64,000 nt of DNA from Billgrantia desiderata (GTDB taxonomy: Bacteria > Pseudomonadota > Gammaproteobacteria > Pseudomonadales > Halomonadaceae), in the NCBI GenBank assembly GCA_011742915.1, contig JAAQTN010000010.1, positions 1 to 64,000 of the forward strand, given 5' to 3'. This document shows, in pieces, positions 16,512 to 23,210 of this stretch (position 1 is the first letter of the stretch; each line of letters opens with the position of its first letter). The notes beneath the pieces are model-generated. The model was not told the origin of the DNA. It made no database searches and saw only the letters and a program-made list of their open reading frames with translations. The position numbers and the translations under genes were made by a program.

Positions 16512-16611
16512 TCGCAAGCGCGACACTGTCCTGCAAGAGGTCGCGACCCTCCACTCATTTTCAAGCGAGATCACGGCAGCCAGCCTGTGGCAGCCCGTGA
16601 GGAGGTGCGAC

Positions 16612-16947
16612 ATGAGTCAGTACGAACCGCTGCATCATCATCAGCCCCAGCCGACGCAAGCCAAGCATTCCACGCCGCCGCCCCAGCCGGACTTCTATAT
16701 GCCGGCCATGCCGCCCCTGGAGCTGATCCATGCCATCGAAACCCTGCTGCACCGCTACCTGCGCCGACGGCGGTTCCGCCAGCGCTATCTGCCGCTGCTG
16801 GCCCACGACGACCATATGCTCGACGACATGAACCATCAGCGCGACGACATCCTATGGGCCTCGCGCCTGCCCCTGAAGGAGGACGCCGAGCAGGCCCTTG
16901 CCGAGCGTCGCGCACAGCGCAAGGCAGCACGGGGAAAGCTTTGCTGA
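16612..16947 (+). CDS. DUF1127-like small basic protein
   Basis: 111 aa. The N-terminal half is a Pro/His/Gln-rich low-complexity segment. The second half has RYLRRRRFRQRYLPLLAHDDHMLDDMN, which resembles the YjiS/DUF1127 motif (Arg-rich helix followed by L-x-x-LDD-x-x-L-x-D), and a charged tail. DUF1127 proteins are small, sometimes RNA-binding or regulatory; this one is longer than usual. GGAGGTG lies before the ATG at 16612. It is divergent from the LysR gene, which probably controls it. Confidence 0.62.
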   Translation: MSQYEPLHHHQPQPTQAKHSTPPPQPDFYMPAMPPLELIHAIETLLHRYLRRRRFRQRYLPLLAHDDHMLDDMNHQRDDILWASRLPLKEDAEQALAERRAQRKAARGKLC

Positions 16948-16956
16948 GTCCAGCGC

Positions 16957-16987
16957 TTGACCTCAGCTGCGCTTGAGGTCGTACGGT
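16957..16987 (+). promoter_or_regulatory. SoxR-type promoter of the SDR gene
   Basis: TTGACC (16957-16962) and TACGGT (16982-16987) are separated by exactly 19 bases. Between and overlapping them is CCTCAGCTGCGCTTGAGG (16961-16978), with arms CCTCA/TGAGG. It is the weakest of the four boxes in the window, about 13 of 18 against the soxS-type core, but spacing and arm positions are identical to the others. Confidence 0.6.
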
Positions 16988-17020
16988 GCGGGCAACGTCA
17001 GCACAGCAAGGAGCAACACC

Positions 17021-17740
17021 ATGAACGTGATGATCGTGGGCGCAAGCCAGGGCCTGGGCCGGGCTTTCATCGAAGGGCTTGGCGATGACGGCGACCGCTT
17101 GATCGGCGTATCGCGTCGCATGCCGGAACCGTTGCCCGTACGCGCCGGACTCGAGATCGACTGGATCGAGGCCGATCTGGCCTCACCCGAGCGGGCGTCC
17201 GCCACGCTGGCCGAAGCCGTGGAAGCGCGGGGGCTCGACGTGCTGATCTACAACCTGGGGCTGTGGGAATGTCGGGCCTTCGAGCCGAACTACCGCTTCC
17301 TGGACGACAGCCCGGCGGAGATCCAGCGCATCGTTACGGTCAACGTCAGCGGCGCCATTCTGCTGATTCAGGCGCTGCTCCCCGTGCTGCTGCGCTCCCG
17401 TGCGCCGCGTATCGTGCTCACCGGTTCGACCTCCGCCCTGCCCGGCCACGGCCGGCCGGAGGTCGCCTTCGGTGCCACCAAGCACGCCCTGCGCGGCATT
17501 GCCGAGGCGCTGCGCGAGGGCTTTCGCGAACAGCGCCTGGCGGTGACCTGCCTGCAGCTCGGCTATCTCAACACCGAGGACGACCTGAGCGTGCCGCTCG
17601 AACGCGCAGCCCGCCGCGGCGACGGCGAGCTCATTCCCCTGCACGACGTAGTGCGGCTGGTGCGCAGCCTGCTGGCGCTGTCGCCCAGCGCCTATGTCAG
17701 GGAGGTGGTAATGCCGGCAATTGCCGATAACCGTTTCTAG
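17021..17740 (+). CDS. Short-chain dehydrogenase/reductase with Phe in place of catalytic Tyr
   Basis: 239 aa Rossmann-fold protein. The NAD(P) motif GASQGLG is at residues 7-13 and the N-N/L-G equivalent is IYNLG. The catalytic region reads GSTSALPGHGRPEVAFGATKHALRG: Lys154 is kept but the Y-x-x-x-K tyrosine is Phe150 (codon TTC). Loss of the Tyr hydroxyl normally abolishes classical SDR catalysis, so the protein may use another proton donor, act as a redox sensor, or bind nucleotide only. Arg in SRRMP after the second strand favours NADPH. The ATG at 17021 follows AAGGAG. Its promoter has a SoxR-like box. Confidence 0.87.
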   Translation: MNVMIVGASQGLGRAFIEGLGDDGDRLIGVSRRMPEPLPVRAGLEIDWIEADLASPERASATLAEAVEARGLDVLIYNLGLWECRAFEPNYRFLDDSPAEIQRIVTVNVSGAILLIQALLPVLLRSRAPRIVLTGSTSALPGHGRPEVAFGATKHALRGIAEALREGFREQRLAVTCLQLGYLNTEDDLSVPLERAARRGDGELIPLHDVVRLVRSLLALSPSAYVREVVMPAIADNRF

Positions 17741-17747
17741 CGATCCC

Positions 17748-18647
17748 TCAGGTTCCGAGCTGCTCCCCCTCGGAGGTGGTCTCGACGAGCGTCTCGGCTC
17801 GTTGCAGCAGCGCGCGCTCCTGCTCCGGGGTCAATGCCAGGCCGAAGCGTTGGCGCAGCACATCGGGCAGCGCATCGGCTTCAATCCGCTGCAGCTCCGG
17901 CGCCTGACCCGGGCGGAAGATCTTCAGCTCGAGATCGGTGAGCGCCAGCCGAATCTCGGCGCCGTTGTGCTGAGCCACGATGCGCCGTACGAAGGGCGAT
18001 CCGGGGTGGCGAGAGGCCAGATAGTTGTATTCGCCAGAGTCGGCGCGATAGCAGGGTTCGTCACTGAACTGGTAGATGTTGAACCATTCACCGAGGCGCT
18101 TATGACGCAGCAGCCAATACCCCAGCGGCGAGCGCTCCAGGCGATACTCCCAAGGGCCATGACTCACCTCAAGGTCCGCCTCGAGCCGGATCGGCTCACG
18201 CGGCCCGACATTGCCGACGCCGACATCGACCATCCAATCATGGCCCGCGACTTTCACCACCAGCAGGGTATGCCCGAGAGGAGTGACGACACTCGCATCC
18301 TCGCCCATCAGCATTCTCGCGTTGCGCCCCGCAACCTCGAAGCCGAGCCGGTCCAGCACCGTGGCGAACAGCGTGTTCTGCTCATGGCAGTAGCCGCCGC
18401 GCCGACGTCGTACCAGCTTGTCCTGGAGGCTTTCCAGGTCGATGCGGATCTCACCACCGGTGACGATCTCGAGATTCTCGAACGGCACCGCAGCGAGATG
18501 CGCCTGCTGGAGCGCCGTCAATGTCTCCAGGCTGGGGGCCAAGGGGCCACGGTAGTCGATACGTGCCAAATAAGCGTCGAGATCGAGCGCCGACGTCTCC
18601 CACTGGGTCGATTCATGAAGAGGTTGGGCGTTCCGTACAGCCTGCAT
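17748..18647 (-). CDS. nat: Arylamine N-acetyltransferase
   Basis: 299 aa. The Cys-His-Asp triad of the NAT family is intact: Cys87 in RRGGYCHEQN, His126 in LGHTLLVV and Asp141 in WMVDVGVGN. NATs move acetyl from acetyl-CoA to arylamines, hydrazines or arylhydroxylamines in the cytoplasm and detoxify or tune aromatic amines. Length is about 20 residues over the common bacterial size because of N-terminal and C-terminal extensions. It is convergent with the SDR gene (7 bases apart), and both have SoxR-type promoters, so the two form one bracketed island. Confidence 0.94.
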   Translation of the reverse strand: MQAVRNAQPLHESTQWETSALDLDAYLARIDYRGPLAPSLETLTALQQAHLAAVPFENLEIVTGGEIRIDLESLQDKLVRRRRGGYCHEQNTLFATVLDRLGFEVAGRNARMLMGEDASVVTPLGHTLLVVKVAGHDWMVDVGVGNVGPREPIRLEADLEVSHGPWEYRLERSPLGYWLLRHKRLGEWFNIYQFSDEPCYRADSGEYNYLASRHPGSPFVRRIVAQHNGAEIRLALTDLELKIFRPGQAPELQRIEADALPDVLRQRFGLALTPEQERALLQRAETLVETTSEGEQLGT

Positions 18648-18693
18648 GGCGTTCTCCTGTTCCTGCTTGTCTTGTAGAGCAACCTTGTAGCGC

Positions 18694-18724
18694 AGGCTAA
18701 TACCTCAAGTTAGCTTCAGGTAAA
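18694..18724 (-). promoter_or_regulatory. SoxR-type promoter of the nat gene
   Basis: On the minus strand TTTACC (18724-18719) and TAGCCT (18699-18694) are separated by exactly 19 bases. The core CCTCAAGTTAGCTTCAGG (18703-18720) matches the soxS operator core as I recall it at 16 of 18 positions, and the -35 TTTACC is also that of soxS. This is the best SoxR box in the window. The predicted transcript starts about 40 bases before the ATG at 18647. Confidence 0.8.
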
Positions 18725-18762
18725 GCGGAGACGTTTCAATCGCTCTGATAGCTTCAGGACAT

Positions 18763-18817
18763 TCAACCAAGAGGTTGACTATCTCGCTCGCCAAGGCTAT
18801 ATCAACCATATGGTTGA
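18763..18817 (+). promoter_or_regulatory. arsR-type promoter with two identical-arm operators and likely leaderless start
   Basis: Operators TCAACC-N4-GGTTGA occur at 18763-18778 and 18802-18817, centres 39 bases apart. TTGACT (18775-18780) and TATATC (18798-18803), 17 bases apart, form a good sigma-70 promoter. Operator 1 touches the -35 and operator 2 covers the -10, the predicted start point near 18810 and the ATG itself. No ribosome site is at normal distance, so a leaderless mRNA is likely. Binding by the encoded ArsR protein is inferred. Confidence 0.72.
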
Positions 18818-19175
18818 ATATGACGAAACGCATCTGGATCGGGTCTTCCATGCCCTGGCCGACCCAACCCGCCGCCTGCTGCTCGAGCGGCTGGCGGCGG
18901 GTGAGCGCAAGGTCGGCGAGCTGGCCGAACCGTTCCCCATCTCGCTGGCGGCCGTTTCCAAACACGTTCGCGTACTGGAGCAGGCGGGGCTGGTGGAACG
19001 CCGTATCGAAGGGCGCTCCCACTACTGCCGGCTACGACCGGAGCCGCTGGCAGCGGCGGAGCAGTGGCTGAGCTTCTACGAAGGCTTCTGGAGCCAGCGG
19101 CTGAACGCGCTGGAAACGGCGCTCAAGGCCGCCCCGGATGGCCAGTCGACGAAGGAGGAGAAGCAAGATGAGTGA
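18810..19175 (+). CDS. ArsR-family (metal-independent type) transcriptional regulator
   Basis: 121 aa. The winged HTH is clear: HLDRVFHALADPTRRLLLERLAAGERKVGELAEPFPISLAAVSKHVRVLEQAGLVERRIEGRSHYCRL. The metal-site motif ELCVCDL of ArsR/SmtB sensors is absent, so this is the branch that commonly precedes SRPBCC (AHSA1-like) genes. The C-terminal helix EQWLSFYEGFWSQRLNALETALK is likely for dimerisation. Stop overlaps the next gene's start. Two palindromes at its promoter suggest autoregulation of the whole downstream run. Confidence 0.9.
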   Translation: MVEYDETHLDRVFHALADPTRRLLLERLAAGERKVGELAEPFPISLAAVSKHVRVLEQAGLVERRIEGRSHYCRLRPEPLAAAEQWLSFYEGFWSQRLNALETALKAAPDGQSTKEEKQDE

Positions 19176-19719
19176 CACCGACTACGGCGAGCAGATTGCC
19201 GAAGAGAGCGTCCGCTTCGAGCGCCTGCTGCCGGGGCCCATCGAACGGGTCTGGGCCTTCCTCACCGAATCGGACAAACGTGCCCAATGGCTCGCGCCCG
19301 GCACCATGGAGCCGCGGGCGGGCAGCACCTTTGCTCTACACTTTCACAATACCGAGCTGACACCCGACAGAACGCTGCCCAGCGAGCGCTTTCGTCAGTT
19401 CGACGGCAGCTTCACGACACAACACCAGGTGCTGCGCTGCGAACCGCCTCATCTGCTTGCCTGGACCTGGGGCGGCGGCAACGAAGCCCCTTCGGAGGTG
19501 ACCTTCGAACTCAGCGAGGCCGGCGAGCAGGTGCGCCTGGTCGTGACCCACCGCCGCCTCGCCGATGACGGCACCATGGTCAACGTGGCTAGCGGCTGGC
19601 ACACCCACCTGGGCATCCTGGCCGAGGTGCTGCACGGTCAACCGCCCTCCCCGTTCTGGCCCACCTTCGAACGTCTCGAGGAGGAGTACCGATGCCGCAT
19701 CACATCGCCCCGCAACTGA
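19168..19719 (+). CDS. SRPBCC (AHSA1-like) domain protein
   Basis: 183 aa. Residues about 14-150 match the helix-grip AHSA1/START-like fold: VRFERLLPGPIERVWAFLTESDKRAQWLAPG at the start and LVVTHRRLADDGTMVNVASGWHTHLGILAEVL at the C-terminal long helix. Such proteins bind hydrophobic ligands in a deep pocket; in this operon type the role is unknown. AAGGAGGA lies before the ATG at 19168, which overlaps the arsR stop by eight bases. It overlaps the next gene by 28 bases, so the three genes are surely one unit. Confidence 0.88.
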   Translation: MSDTDYGEQIAEESVRFERLLPGPIERVWAFLTESDKRAQWLAPGTMEPRAGSTFALHFHNTELTPDRTLPSERFRQFDGSFTTQHQVLRCEPPHLLAWTWGGGNEAPSEVTFELSEAGEQVRLVVTHRRLADDGTMVNVASGWHTHLGILAEVLHGQPPSPFWPTFERLEEEYRCRITSPRN

Positions 19720-20087
19720 TGTTCGAAGGCAACGCCGAGCAGGCCATGCGCTTCTACGTCTCGCTGTTCGAGGGGGCCGAGATCGTCCGGCTCGAGCGCT
19801 ACGGCCCCGAGGAACCGGGGCGGGAAGGCAGCATAAAGCAGGCCGAATTCACCCTGGTCGGCAGGCGGTATACCTGTATCGACAGCCACATTGCCCATCC
19901 TTTTACCTTTACGCCCTCGATCTCGCTGTTCGTCGAGTGCGAAAGTGCCGAGGAGTTCGAGCGCCTCCACCAAGCCCTGACGGAAGGCGGCGAGACACTG
20001 ATGCCGCCTGACGACTACGGTTTCAGCACGCGCTTCGCCTGGCTCAACGACCGCTTCGGCGTCTCCTGGCAACTCAATCTGGCTTGA
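19692..20087 (+). CDS. VOC family protein (PhnB-like)
   Basis: 131 aa. LMFEGNAEQAMRFYVSLFEGAEIVRLERYGPE is the usual first beta-alpha unit of PhnB/DUF1428-type glyoxalase-fold proteins, and FTPSISLFVECESAEEFERLHQALTEGGETLMPPDDYGFSTRFAWLNDRFGVSWQL the second. Typical metal ligands of glyoxalase enzymes are not all present, so catalysis is uncertain. Starts inside the SRPBCC gene with a 28-base overlap; GAGGAG stands just before the ATG. Confidence 0.87.
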   Translation: MPHHIAPQLMFEGNAEQAMRFYVSLFEGAEIVRLERYGPEEPGREGSIKQAEFTLVGRRYTCIDSHIAHPFTFTPSISLFVECESAEEFERLHQALTEGGETLMPPDDYGFSTRFAWLNDRFGVSWQLNLA

Positions 20088-20100
20088 GGAGCAAGACTCC

Positions 20101-20805
20101 ATGACGACCTCACCCTTGCCTCCCATCGTCTCCGAAGCGGAGTGGCGCAGCGCGCTGGACGAACAGATCGCTCGTGAAAAGGCCCATACGCGTGAGCGCG
20201 ACAGGCTCAATGCCGCGCGGCGCCGTTTGCCGATGACCGAGGTGCGCGCCGATTATGTCTTCGAAGGGCCACAGGGAGAGGTCACCCTGCTCGACCTGTT
20301 CGAGGGGCGTCGTCAGCTGATCGTCTATCATTTCATGTTCGGGCCCGACTGGGAGGTCGGCTGCGACGGCTGCTCCTGGGTGGTAGACGCCATGACCCAC
20401 CCCGCCCATCTCAACGCCCGCGACACCAGCCTGGTGCTGGTCTCCCGGGCGCCGCTGGAGAAGCTCCGGCGCTACCAGGCGCGCATGGGCTGGCAGCATC
20501 CGACGTGGTTCTCGTCGCTGAACGGCAGCTTCAATCAGGACATGGGCGTGACCAGCTGCAACTGCCATGCGCCGGATACCGACCGCGGCGAGCGGCACGG
20601 CATCAGCGTCTTCCTGCGCGACGGCGAGCGGGTCTTTCGCACCTACTTCAGCGGCAAGCGCGGCGTGGAGTACCTGGGCAGCCTATGGACCTACCTGGAC
20701 CTGACGCCCTACGGCCGTCAGGAAACCTGGGAAGAGTCACCGCCCGGCTGGCCGCAGACGCCACCCTACGTATGGAATCGGCGTCACGACGAATACGAGA
20801 CGTGA
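20101..20805 (+). CDS. DUF899 thioredoxin-like family protein
   Basis: 234 aa. LFEGRRQLIVYHFMFGPDWEVGCDGCSWVVD is the DUF899 core, a thioredoxin-fold variant with a C-x-x-C (GCDGCS) at the position of the redox pair. The later HGISVFLRDGERVFRTYFSGKRGVEYLGSLWTYLDLTPYGRQE and C-terminal PQTPPYVWNRRHDEY are also family signatures. Function is not established; a dithiol redox role is plausible. It follows the VOC gene by 13 bases and belongs to the arsR operon. Confidence 0.88.
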   Translation: MTTSPLPPIVSEAEWRSALDEQIAREKAHTRERDRLNAARRRLPMTEVRADYVFEGPQGEVTLLDLFEGRRQLIVYHFMFGPDWEVGCDGCSWVVDAMTHPAHLNARDTSLVLVSRAPLEKLRRYQARMGWQHPTWFSSLNGSFNQDMGVTSCNCHAPDTDRGERHGISVFLRDGERVFRTYFSGKRGVEYLGSLWTYLDLTPYGRQETWEESPPGWPQTPPYVWNRRHDEYET

Positions 20806-20856
20806 CTGCTCTCACGGCTCGCTTGGAAACAACGACAACCAGAGGGAACGCAAAAC

Positions 20857-21552
20857 ATGAAGACCATCGGCCTGCTCGGCGGCATGAGCTGGGAATCCAC
20901 CGTCAGCTACTACCGTGCGCTCAACGAAGGGGTGAAGGCCGCCCTGGGCGGGTTTCACTCGGCCAAGCTGTGTCTCTACAGCGTCGACTTCGCCGAGATC
21001 GAACGGCTGCAGCATGCCGGCGACTGGGACGCCACCGCCGAGATCCTGAGCCGGGCCGCACGCAGCGTGGAAGCCGCCGGGGCGGATTTTCTGCTGATCG
21101 GCACCAACACCATGCACAAGGTCGCGCCGGAGATCGAGGCCTCGATCACGATTCCGCTGCTGCATATCGCCGATGCCACGGCACAGCGCTTGGCCGCCGA
21201 CGGCATTCGCCGCGTCGGCCTGCTCGGCACTCGCTTCACCATGGAGCAGGATTTCTACAAGGGGCGGATCGCCGAAGGCTTCGGCATCGAGGTACTGGTG
21301 CCCGACGCCGCTCAGCGCGATCTCGTGCATGAGGTGATCTACCACGAGCTGTGTCTGGGGCAGGTGAAGGAGACCTCGCGCCAGCGCTACCTGGAAATCA
21401 TCGAATCGCTACGCGAGCAGGGGGCCGAAGCGGTGATCCTCGGCTGCACCGAAATCGCCCTGCTGGTACAGCAGAGCCACACCACGGTGCCGCTCTACGA
21501 CACCACGGCCATTCACGCCGAAGAGGCAGTGAAGTGGGCGTTGGGGGGTTAG
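20857..21552 (+). CDS. ygeA: Aspartate/glutamate racemase family protein (YgeA-like)
   Basis: 231 aa. Starts KTIGLLGGMSWEST, the phosphate-binding loop of the family. The two catalytic positions are Thr83 in LIGTNTMHK and Cys197 in VILGCTEIALL. A Thr/Cys pair in place of Cys/Cys is known from E. coli YgeA, at the same numbering as I recall, so this is probably an amino-acid racemase of that subtype. It would interconvert L- and D-acidic or other amino acids in the cytoplasm. It lies 51 bases after the DUF899 gene and may be the last gene of the arsR run. Its end overlaps the convergent yjfB-like gene by four bases. Confidence 0.9.
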   Translation: MKTIGLLGGMSWESTVSYYRALNEGVKAALGGFHSAKLCLYSVDFAEIERLQHAGDWDATAEILSRAARSVEAAGADFLLIGTNTMHKVAPEIEASITIPLLHIADATAQRLAADGIRRVGLLGTRFTMEQDFYKGRIAEGFGIEVLVPDAAQRDLVHEVIYHELCLGQVKETSRQRYLEIIESLREQGAEAVILGCTEIALLVQQSHTTVPLYDTTAIHAEEAVKWALGG

Positions 21553-21752
21553 GCGTAGGTATTGATCTGCGTACCTACCATCCCATCATTGGCCAACTGC
21601 GGCTCCACCGAAGCCGAGGCCATCAGCGCCTGGACCTGATCCTTCTGCATGTCCAGCGCTTCCTTGTAGACCTCGAGCTGCACCTGCTGGGCGGCTTGGG
21701 CCTGCTGCATGACCAGCGACTGGCCGACGATGGTGTTGACGGCGGAATCCAT
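21549..21752 (-). CDS. YjfB family putative motility protein
   Basis: 67 aa. Amphipathic protein with Gln/Ala-rich helix (QSLVMQQAQAAQQVQLEVYKEALDMQKDQVQALMAS), the pattern of the YjfB-like 'putative motility protein' family, then a short polar tail. Families of this type are annotated from association with flagellar genes; no flagellar or chemotaxis gene is in this window, so it would be a lone sigma-28-type gene if the name holds. GGAG stands before the ATG at 21752. Function unknown. Confidence 0.72.
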   Translation of the reverse strand: MDSAVNTIVGQSLVMQQAQAAQQVQLEVYKEALDMQKDQVQALMASASVEPQLANDGMVGTQINTYA

Positions 21753-21813
21753 GGCATTTTCTCCGTTGTTGGTTCTTCTGTCACCCCACGCTAACAGCTG
21801 AAGGAAGCGAAGG

Positions 21814-21843
21814 CAAAAACGCAGCCCGCCGAAGCGGGCTGCG
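21814..21843 (-). terminator. Intrinsic terminator of the nepI-like gene
   Basis: Arms CGCAGCCCGC (21820-21829) and GCGGGCTGCG (21834-21843) form a ten-base stem with a four-base loop. On the minus strand the hairpin is followed by TTTTT. It lies 20 bases beyond the stop of the exporter gene. Confidence 0.85.
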
Positions 21844-21862
21844 CACTTCAACCAGGCAGCGT

Positions 21863-23047
21863 TCAGGTCGAGGCGCTTGCCAGCGGTCGTGTCCTCACCC
21901 CCATCAGAATCATCAGTGCAGCCAGCAGCAGTACCGCGGCGCTGGCGGCGAACACGTTCAGCGCTCCGCCCAGATCGAAGATCAGCCCACCCGCCGCAGC
22001 GCCGGTGGCGATCGCCAGGTTGATGGCAGCCACCAGCAGCCCGCTGGCGCTCTCGGCCTCGTCCGGCACCGTGCGGGTGAGCCAGGTCGACCACGCCACC
22101 GGGATGGCACCGAAGGCCAGCCCCCACACTGCCACCAGCGCGGCATCGGTGGCCGGCGTGCTTTCCAGCAGCACCAGGGATAGGCCGAGCGTACCCATCA
22201 GCAGCGGCATCAATATCATGGTCAGCCGCAGGCTGCGTTCGACCATCCAGCCACCCAGGTAGTTGCCGAGGAAGTTGGCCACGCCGAAGCCGAGCAGGAT
22301 GGTGGCCACACCGCTCACGCCGACGCCGGTCACCGTTTCGAGGAACGGACGAATGTAGGTGAAGAAGGCGAAGTGGCCGGTAAAGACCAGAGCCGCGGCC
22401 AGCATGCCCAGGCCGACTCGTGGCCGCATCAGCACGTCGAACAACGTACGCAGGCGGGTCATGCCGCTGGGTGCCATCCGCGGCAGGGTGAGGAATTGCA
22501 CGATCAGCGCCAGCACGCCCAGCATTGCCGCCATGCGGAACACGTCGCGCCAGCCGAACAGATCGCCGAAGTAGCTACCCAGCGGCGCCGCGGCGATAGT
22601 CGCGGCGGAAACGCCGCTGAACATGATCGACAGCCCCCGCGGCACCAGATCCTCAGGCACCAGGCGCATCATGGTGGCGATCGACATGGTCCAGAAGCCG
22701 CCCAGCGCCATCCCCAGCAGCACGCGCCCGATCAGCAGTACCGTCAGGTTGGGGGCAAACGCCACCATCAGGTTCGAGGCCACCAGCAGCATGGAGAATC
22801 CCAGCAGCACATGGCGCCTGTCGATGCGGCGGGTCGCGGTGGAGATCAGCAGGCTGGTCAGCAGCGCCACCGCCGCGGTAACCGTCACCGCCTGACCCGC
22901 CATGCCTTCGGTAATGCCCAGGTCCGCCGCCATGGGCGTCAGCAGGCTGGCGGGCAGAAATTCCGCCGTCACCAGCCCGAACACACCGAGGGCCATCGAG
23001 ATTACCGCCCCCCAGGCGGGCCGTGCCCGCGGTGCCAACTCGTTCAT
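21863..23047 (-). CDS. nepI: MFS exporter similar to NepI purine ribonucleoside efflux pump
   Basis: 394 aa, twelve predicted TM helices, inner membrane. Several blocks match what I recall of E. coli NepI: EFLPASLLTPMAADLGITEGMAGQAVTVTA, GRVLLGMALGGFWTMSIATMMRLVP, GHFAFFTYIRPF and WGLAFGAIPVAWSTWLTR. NepI exports inosine, guanosine and analogues. The substrate here could be different within the same subfamily. It is divergent from an AraC regulator with about 160 bases between them and ends in an intrinsic terminator. Confidence 0.8.
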   Translation of the reverse strand: MNELAPRARPAWGAVISMALGVFGLVTAEFLPASLLTPMAADLGITEGMAGQAVTVTAAVALLTSLLISTATRRIDRRHVLLGFSMLLVASNLMVAFAPNLTVLLIGRVLLGMALGGFWTMSIATMMRLVPEDLVPRGLSIMFSGVSAATIAAAPLGSYFGDLFGWRDVFRMAAMLGVLALIVQFLTLPRMAPSGMTRLRTLFDVLMRPRVGLGMLAAALVFTGHFAFFTYIRPFLETVTGVGVSGVATILLGFGVANFLGNYLGGWMVERSLRLTMILMPLLMGTLGLSLVLLESTPATDAALVAVWGLAFGAIPVAWSTWLTRTVPDEAESASGLLVAAINLAIATGAAAGGLIFDLGGALNVFAASAAVLLLAALMILMGVRTRPLASAST

Positions 23048-23210
23048 GCTCGTTCTCCTTTCCTAGAGAAGCATTCGTCAGGAACGAGAAGACTAGAGCG
23101 ACCGGGCCGGACGATCTATGCTAGAAGCTCTCGAATAATTGATCGTTCATCCGGAACTTGTGAACGGTACGCTGAAGGCGGCTGCGCAAATACGAATGAG
23201 GGGGCGTGAG

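Noticed and set aside
16961..16978. Chance inverted repeat only
   Set aside because: Its arms are weaker than the others, so chance was considered; kept as a SoxR-type promoter because -35, -10, 19-base spacing and arm position coincide with the other three.
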